From Phycisphaerae bacterium (GTDB lineage: Bacteria > Planctomycetota > Phycisphaerae > Sedimentisphaerales > Anaerohalosphaeraceae): 5,358 bases of DNA. The notes under the pieces are model-generated. The model was not told where the DNA came from. It searched no databases and saw nothing but the letters and a program-made list of their open reading frames with translations. Of the stretch, positions 5,268 to 5,358 are shown in pieces. Location: contig SKKI01000008.1 of assembly GCA_007121565.1 (NCBI GenBank), forward strand, positions 1-5,358, in the 5' to 3' direction. The translations under genes were made by a program, and so were the position numbers. Position 1 is the stretch's first letter; each line of letters opens with the position of its first letter.

Positions 5268-5358
5268 AAAGTATAACCTTCCAGAGGACGCCCGTCGCTC
5301 AAAATCGATTTATCCCTGTTATCCGAGCAGGCGACCTCTTTGAGGCTGACTAATAATC

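Larger units (their letters stand above)
5157..5358. other. Right flank with hairpins, no assigned gene
   Basis: These 202 bases after comM hold two adjoining hairpins and no gene I can support. A forward 66-codon frame begins at GTG 5153 overlapping the comM stop, but it runs straight through the hairpins and resembles no known protein. On the minus strand a frame is open from the right edge (5356) to a TAG at 5131-5129, 75 codons, without an ATG. It could be the end of a gene entering from the right, though it would overlap the comM 3' end by 28 bases. The last 80 bases are more AT-rich than comM. Confidence 0.35.

Noticed and set aside
5310..5330. Partial I-SceI-like sequence (CCCTGTTATCC)
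   Set aside because: Only an 11-base core of the 18-base homing endonuclease site is present, and no intron or endonuclease gene is seen; coincidence.
5153..5353. Forward 66-codon frame overlapping the comM stop (GTGA)
   Set aside because: It runs through two hairpins, has no ribosome binding site of its own and no recognisable protein features; more likely chance.

Overview
The window is a GC-rich piece of bacterial chromosome (roughly 60% G+C by eye) carrying five complete housekeeping or DNA-processing genes, all intact. I see no insertion sequence, phage gene, CRISPR array, tRNA or rRNA. The genes alone do not fix the organism. A GC-rich genome, a cmk-plsC pair overlapping by 8 bases, and a PrmC starting with a WTIxxLLxW segment would fit Planctomycetota (Phycisphaerae-like), but this is a low-confidence guess.

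Layout. Positions 1-150 are a more AT-rich flank with no convincing gene, though short frames run off the left edge. A near-consensus sigma70-type promoter (151-178) then drives a forward pair: prmC (212-1126), the release-factor glutamine methyltransferase, and 38 bases later a small metal-dependent amidohydrolase (1165-1962). A 120-base convergent gap follows. On the minus strand, transcribed right to left, lie cmk (3445-2753, cytidylate kinase) and plsC (2760-2083, 1-acylglycerol-3-phosphate acyltransferase), joined by an ATGGCTAA overlap. A divergent intergenic region (3446-3626) holds a promoter for each side. comM/yifB (3627-5156), a Mg-chelatase-like AAA+ protein, runs forward. The last 200 bases hold two adjoining hairpins (5208-5236 and 5235-5267) in otherwise unassigned sequence.

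How the genes fit together. prmC (translation termination), cmk (pyrimidine nucleotide supply) and plsC (phosphatidic acid synthesis) are core growth functions. ComM family proteins are branch-migration helicases acting on incoming DNA during natural transformation. The amidohydrolase has a clear fold and metal site but no identifiable substrate.

The most interesting signals are in gene expression rather than in a new system. The three best promoters are readable to the base. The cmk promoter (TTGAGA, 17-base spacer, extended -10 TGCTATGAT) puts transcription start about 3 bases before the ATG and there is no Shine-Dalgarno sequence, so the cmk mRNA is probably leaderless. The prmC promoter puts transcription start on a GTG directly followed by an ATG, leaving two rival starts. 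The double hairpin after comM looks like a REP-type intergenic repeat and would be worth a genome-wide search. I found no evidence for a previously undescribed multi-gene system.
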